Source: Ophiosphaerella korrae
Lineage: Eukaryota; Ascomycota; Dothideomycetes; Pleosporales; Phaeosphaeriaceae
Direction: 5' to 3'
Length of the DNA: 10,687 nucleotides
Assembly: GCA_028456385.1 (NCBI GenBank)
Contig: JALNQF010000935.1
Coordinates: 1-10,687 of the forward strand
Shown: positions 8,492-10,687 of the stretch, piece by piece
Layout of the letters: each line of letters starts with the position of its first letter
Numbering within the stretch: position 1 is the stretch's first letter
Translations under genes and position numbers: made by a program
The notes under the pieces: generated by a model
What the model was told of the DNA's origin: nothing
Seen by the model: only the letters and a program-made list of their open reading frames with translations
Database searches by the model: none

Positions 8492-8717
8492 TACTAAGCG
8501 CTAACTAAAAGTAGAAAGGTAGTTAAATGTTATTAAGTTGTAAACTTACTAATATATTAGTAAGTTCGCAATATTAGTAAGTTTACAATATTAGTAAGTT
8601 ATAAACTTACTAATATATTAGTAAGTTTGTAATATTAGTAAGTTTACTATATTAGTAAGTTATAAACTTACTAATATTAGTACAAAAATAAGAGATATAA
8701 GGGATAACTCTCTTATA
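8492..8717 (-). repeat. 5' LTR of element A (proven part)
   Basis: This is the gap-free counterpart of 1-226. The outer edge at 8717 is sharp: identity ends here and coding sequence of element B begins within two bases. Compared with the left LTR it has T or A at 12 of 13 transition sites (82, 94, 96, 99, 110, 123, 171, 184, 191, 193, 220 and 225 in the left copy). The terminal TG has become TA. The inner edge is not defined because the partner copy is cut by the window. Confidence 0.92.
8527..8674. repeat. 61-bp hairpin array inside the 5' LTR
   Basis: This is the second copy of the array, with hairpin centres at 8541, 8602 and 8663, again 61 bp apart. Several arm and loop bases are changed by G-to-A or C-to-T relative to the left copy. 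One transversion at 8533 (T versus G at 42) breaks the first stem. It lies upstream of the TATA-like site in element orientation. Confidence 0.82.
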
Positions 8718-9400
8718 CTAAGAAAGATAAGAAGTATAGACTTATTAATAATACTTAATACCTAAATAAAGTAACTTATTAGGATATAAATCTAGTACTA
8801 ATAGTAGATAAGTTCTTAAAGTAATATATAAGATATAAAATAGTATTTTTAATAGATTACTTCTTTAAATATAACTAGATAATACTATATAAGAATAGTA
8901 GAGATATAACTATAATCTAAACTTTAGTTAGTTTACTTTAGTAGTATACTCTACTATAAAGTATAACTAACTTAGTTACTACTTTTTAAAGAATAAATAG
9001 TAAAGTTTTAAGAGACTATTAGCTTTATACTTTACTTTTTATTAATAATATTATTTATAGAAAACTAAAAGATAACTATAAAGAAAAAAAAGTTATACTA
9101 AGAGTATAACTATATATATTAGAGTATATTATTTAGCTAGATAAGGTACTAGTAAATATTAAACAAGCTAGAGCTACTATCTCTAGGAAAAAGTCTTATT
9201 AGGGTATAGAAAGACTTTTAGTAGTAGGATATAATATCTTAGTAGATAGAAGATATCTATAAGACTAGAAAGTTAAAAAGATTTAGAACTAGCTACTTTA
9301 TTAAAATATAAAAGAAGTAAGGTAGTTTATTAGTATATATATATATTATAAACTTTAGATTTATTACTTTATAATAATTATAAAGCTATTATTTTATCTT

Positions 9401-9895
9401 TTAAAAAAGAATATAAAATAAGAATAGAGCCTAGCCTAATAAAAAGTAATAGATAAACTAAAAGAAGTAATTACTATAACTCTAGCTCTTATACTAATTA
9501 ATTATAAGCGTAGTAAACTTCTAATAATTAGTATTAATACTAGTAAAAAAAGAAGAAGAGTAATTCTTAAGTAAAAAAGATATAATAGAAAATAATAAAC
9601 TTATTAATTTAAAAGTATATTATAGTTAAAAAGTAAAAGTAATCTCTATTCTATAAAGCTAGAGTATAAAGTAGTACTATAAGTAATTAAGAAATTCTAA
9701 GTATAGATTTATAGCTAATATTTTATTATTAAAACCAATATAGCTACTCTAATTATATAACTTAATTAATTATTAGCTAAAGTACTAGAGTTAGTAATAA
9801 ATTAATAGCTAGAAGTAATACTTATATAGGACTTTAAGATTAAATATATACTAAAAAAGAAAAATATAGTTCTAGATACTCTATTAAGGTACCTA
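9401..9895 (+). other. Element B RNase H domain with preceding connection
   Basis: The region opens with an SLA-x-x-KVIDKLKE block, as in the RT-RNase H connection. Then comes ISINTS, where the first catalytic Asp of the usual VDxS is Asn. LEYKVV carries the Glu, which is kept. IIKTNIATL has the Asp of TD changed to Asn. KYILKKKNIVLDTLLRY is the closing block with the last Asp kept. The order and spacing match the RNase H that follows RT in Ty3/gypsy elements. Two of four acidic residues are lost. Confidence 0.82.
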
Positions 9896-9959
9896 AAACT
9901 AGAAGAATAAGAACTACTAGATAAACTAGAAGAAGATATAGAGGAATTTATAGAAAATC

Positions 9960-10687
9960 TCTACTATAATACTACTCTAAGAAGTAATAAGTAGTAGAGA
10001 AACTTACTAGTACTAGGGTACTCTAAAGAATTAAAAGAAATAGCTAAATTCTTAAAGTATAAAAAGACGCTAATAAGATTCTTTACTAAAGAAAGAAGGT
10101 TATAGAAAAAAAGAGTATTAAACTTTTTCTTCTAAAAGAGTTACTTATTCTAAAAAACTTTAAAGAATATATCTATCTAAAAAGTTATAAATAATCTAGA
10201 TATCTAAGCTATAGCTATATAAGATATATATTATTAGATTAGTTATTATAAAGTAAATAGAGTTTATAGTATACTTATATAGAGATACTAGTAGGAATAT
10301 ATATATAAATATATTTAAAGAAAGTTAGTAACTTATAAAGAATACTAGAAGAGAAGTACTAAATAATAAGTTAATATACTAATAAATACGTATATATTTA
10401 CTCTATAAGAATACGTTGTAATTAATATAGTATATATACTAGAATGTTAAAGAAAGAAGTACCTAGTTATTACTAGAGAATATTTAAGTAGATAGCTAGA
10501 AGCTAGAGTATTATCTAATAATAGGTCTAAAACTATAGTAAAATTTATTTATAAAGATATTATTTATAGATAGAGTATAATAAAGAAGCTTATAGTAGAT
10601 AGTAGACTAGACTTTAAGAAAGTTATAATAATATTAGTAATTACTTATAATATCTAAAAGATTTAAGTATTAGTATATAACTTATAA
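9960..10687 (+). other. Element B integrase, partial (zinc finger and two of three DDE positions)
   Basis: A zinc-binding region shows Tyr at the expected Cys positions (TYKEY at 10331-10345, a CxxC turned YxxY) and Tyr for at least one His upstream near 10235. The catalytic core has its first Asp changed to Asn (10424-10426, in VVINIVYIL). Its second Asp is kept (10598-10600, in LIVDSRLDF), 58 codons later. The window ends shortly after the block that corresponds to the SAYNP-like segment, before the catalytic Glu. No indel is seen. Confidence 0.83.

Larger units (their letters stand above)
1..8717 (-). mobile_element. Element A: RIP-inactivated Ty3/gypsy chromovirus LTR retrotransposon
   Basis: A near-complete LTR retrotransposon lies on the minus strand. 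Direct repeats at 1-226 and 8492-8717 align without gaps. A polypurine tract sits just inside the left copy, and the interior encodes Gag, protease, RT, RNase H, integrase and a chromodomain in the Ty3/gypsy order. The minus-strand LTR begins TGTAAGGGAG in the left copy (at 226) and TATAAGAGAG in the right copy (at 8717), where the TG has become TA. The left LTR is cut by the window start, so the full element is longer than 8.7 kb. Dense stops and lost catalytic residues make it non-autonomous and inactive. Element B coding sequence begins directly after 8717, so A is nested in B. No primer-binding site was recognised. Confidence 0.93.
8718..10687 (+). mobile_element. Element B: 5'-truncated, RIP-killed Ty3/gypsy retrotransposon fragment
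   Basis: This is part of the pol region of a second gypsy-type element on the plus strand, interrupted on the left by element A and continuing past the right window edge. It is extremely AT-rich (the 60 bases at 9361-9420 hold five G/C). I found only four CA or TG dinucleotides in it, near 9164, 9736, 10417 and 10445. RT sequence resembles the fungal gypsy lineage with FxDDI rather than YxDD and differs from element A, so B is a different family. Its 5' half and LTRs are not in the window. Confidence 0.88.
8720..10687 (+). pseudogene. pol: Element B Pol fragment (RT-RNase H-integrase), RIP-killed
   Basis: One plus-strand frame (position = 2 mod 3) reads through all 656 codons with TAA/TAG interruptions but no visible frameshift. 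RT covers about 8720-9400. It starts with KKDKKYRLINN, then LIDYFFKYN (motif A, Asp kept), then FINN at 9038-9049 (motif C, both Asp now Asn). Then follow ATISRKKS and GIERLLVVGY, and the thumb with EVR, FI and VYY-type blocks. RNase H follows at about 9470-9880 and integrase from about 9960. The N-terminal RT fingers, protease and Gag are missing because element A interrupts the gene. The Glu of the integrase triad is beyond the right edge. Confidence 0.88.

Noticed and set aside
9061..9100. A-rich stretch in B considered as a poly(A) tail of a LINE.
   Set aside because: It lies inside a continuous RT reading frame directly after motif C, so it is coding sequence made A-rich by RIP.
1..10687. 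Short open frames between the many TAG/TAA codons considered as independent small genes.
   Set aside because: They are pieces of the retrotransposon frames or shadows in other frames. ATG is almost absent because RIP converts it to ATA, so none has a credible start.

Overview
The window looks like a gene-free, AT-rich block from a filamentous ascomycete (Pezizomycotina) genome that has been saturated by repeat-induced point mutation (RIP). CA and TG dinucleotides are almost extinct while TA is everywhere. Coding frames can still be followed for hundreds of codons, but they are broken by TAA/TAG where Gln or Trp would be expected. Conserved Asp, Cys and His codons appear as Asn, Tyr and Tyr. 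No host gene, rRNA, tRNA or CRISPR array was seen.

Two Ty3/gypsy-type LTR retrotransposon relics fill the window. Element A (1-8717, minus strand) is nearly complete. Its 3' LTR is at 1-226 and is cut by the window start. A polypurine tract lies at 229-241. A tail with three in-frame repeat units lies at about 868-1256, and a chromodomain at 1268-1396. Next come integrase with a GPY/F motif (about 1580-2560), RNase H (about 3070-3480), reverse transcriptase (about 3560-4460) and protease (near 5126-5158). A very long Gag frame runs from about 5290 to 8263, then a leader, a TATA-like site, and the 5' LTR ending at 8717. The LTRs carry an array of 61-bp repeats, each with a 10-13 bp stem hairpin. 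Domain order and the chromodomain make A a chromovirus.

Element B (8718-10687, plus strand) is part of a second, unrelated gypsy-type pol. One frame runs without any visible indel from within RT, through RNase H, into the integrase core, and leaves the window at the right edge. Its first readable codons directly abut the 5' LTR of A, so A apparently inserted into the RT region of B. The other half of B should lie left of the window. B is even poorer in G+C than A and retains only four CA/TG dinucleotides that I could find in about 1.97 kb, which fits an older resident.

Both elements are dead. In A the RT motif A Asp and both motif C Asp are Asn, the protease Asp is Asn, and the second Asp and the Glu of the integrase D,D35E are Asn and Lys. 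In B the RT motif C pair, the first RNase H Asp and the first integrase Asp are Asn. All domain calls come from reading translations by eye.
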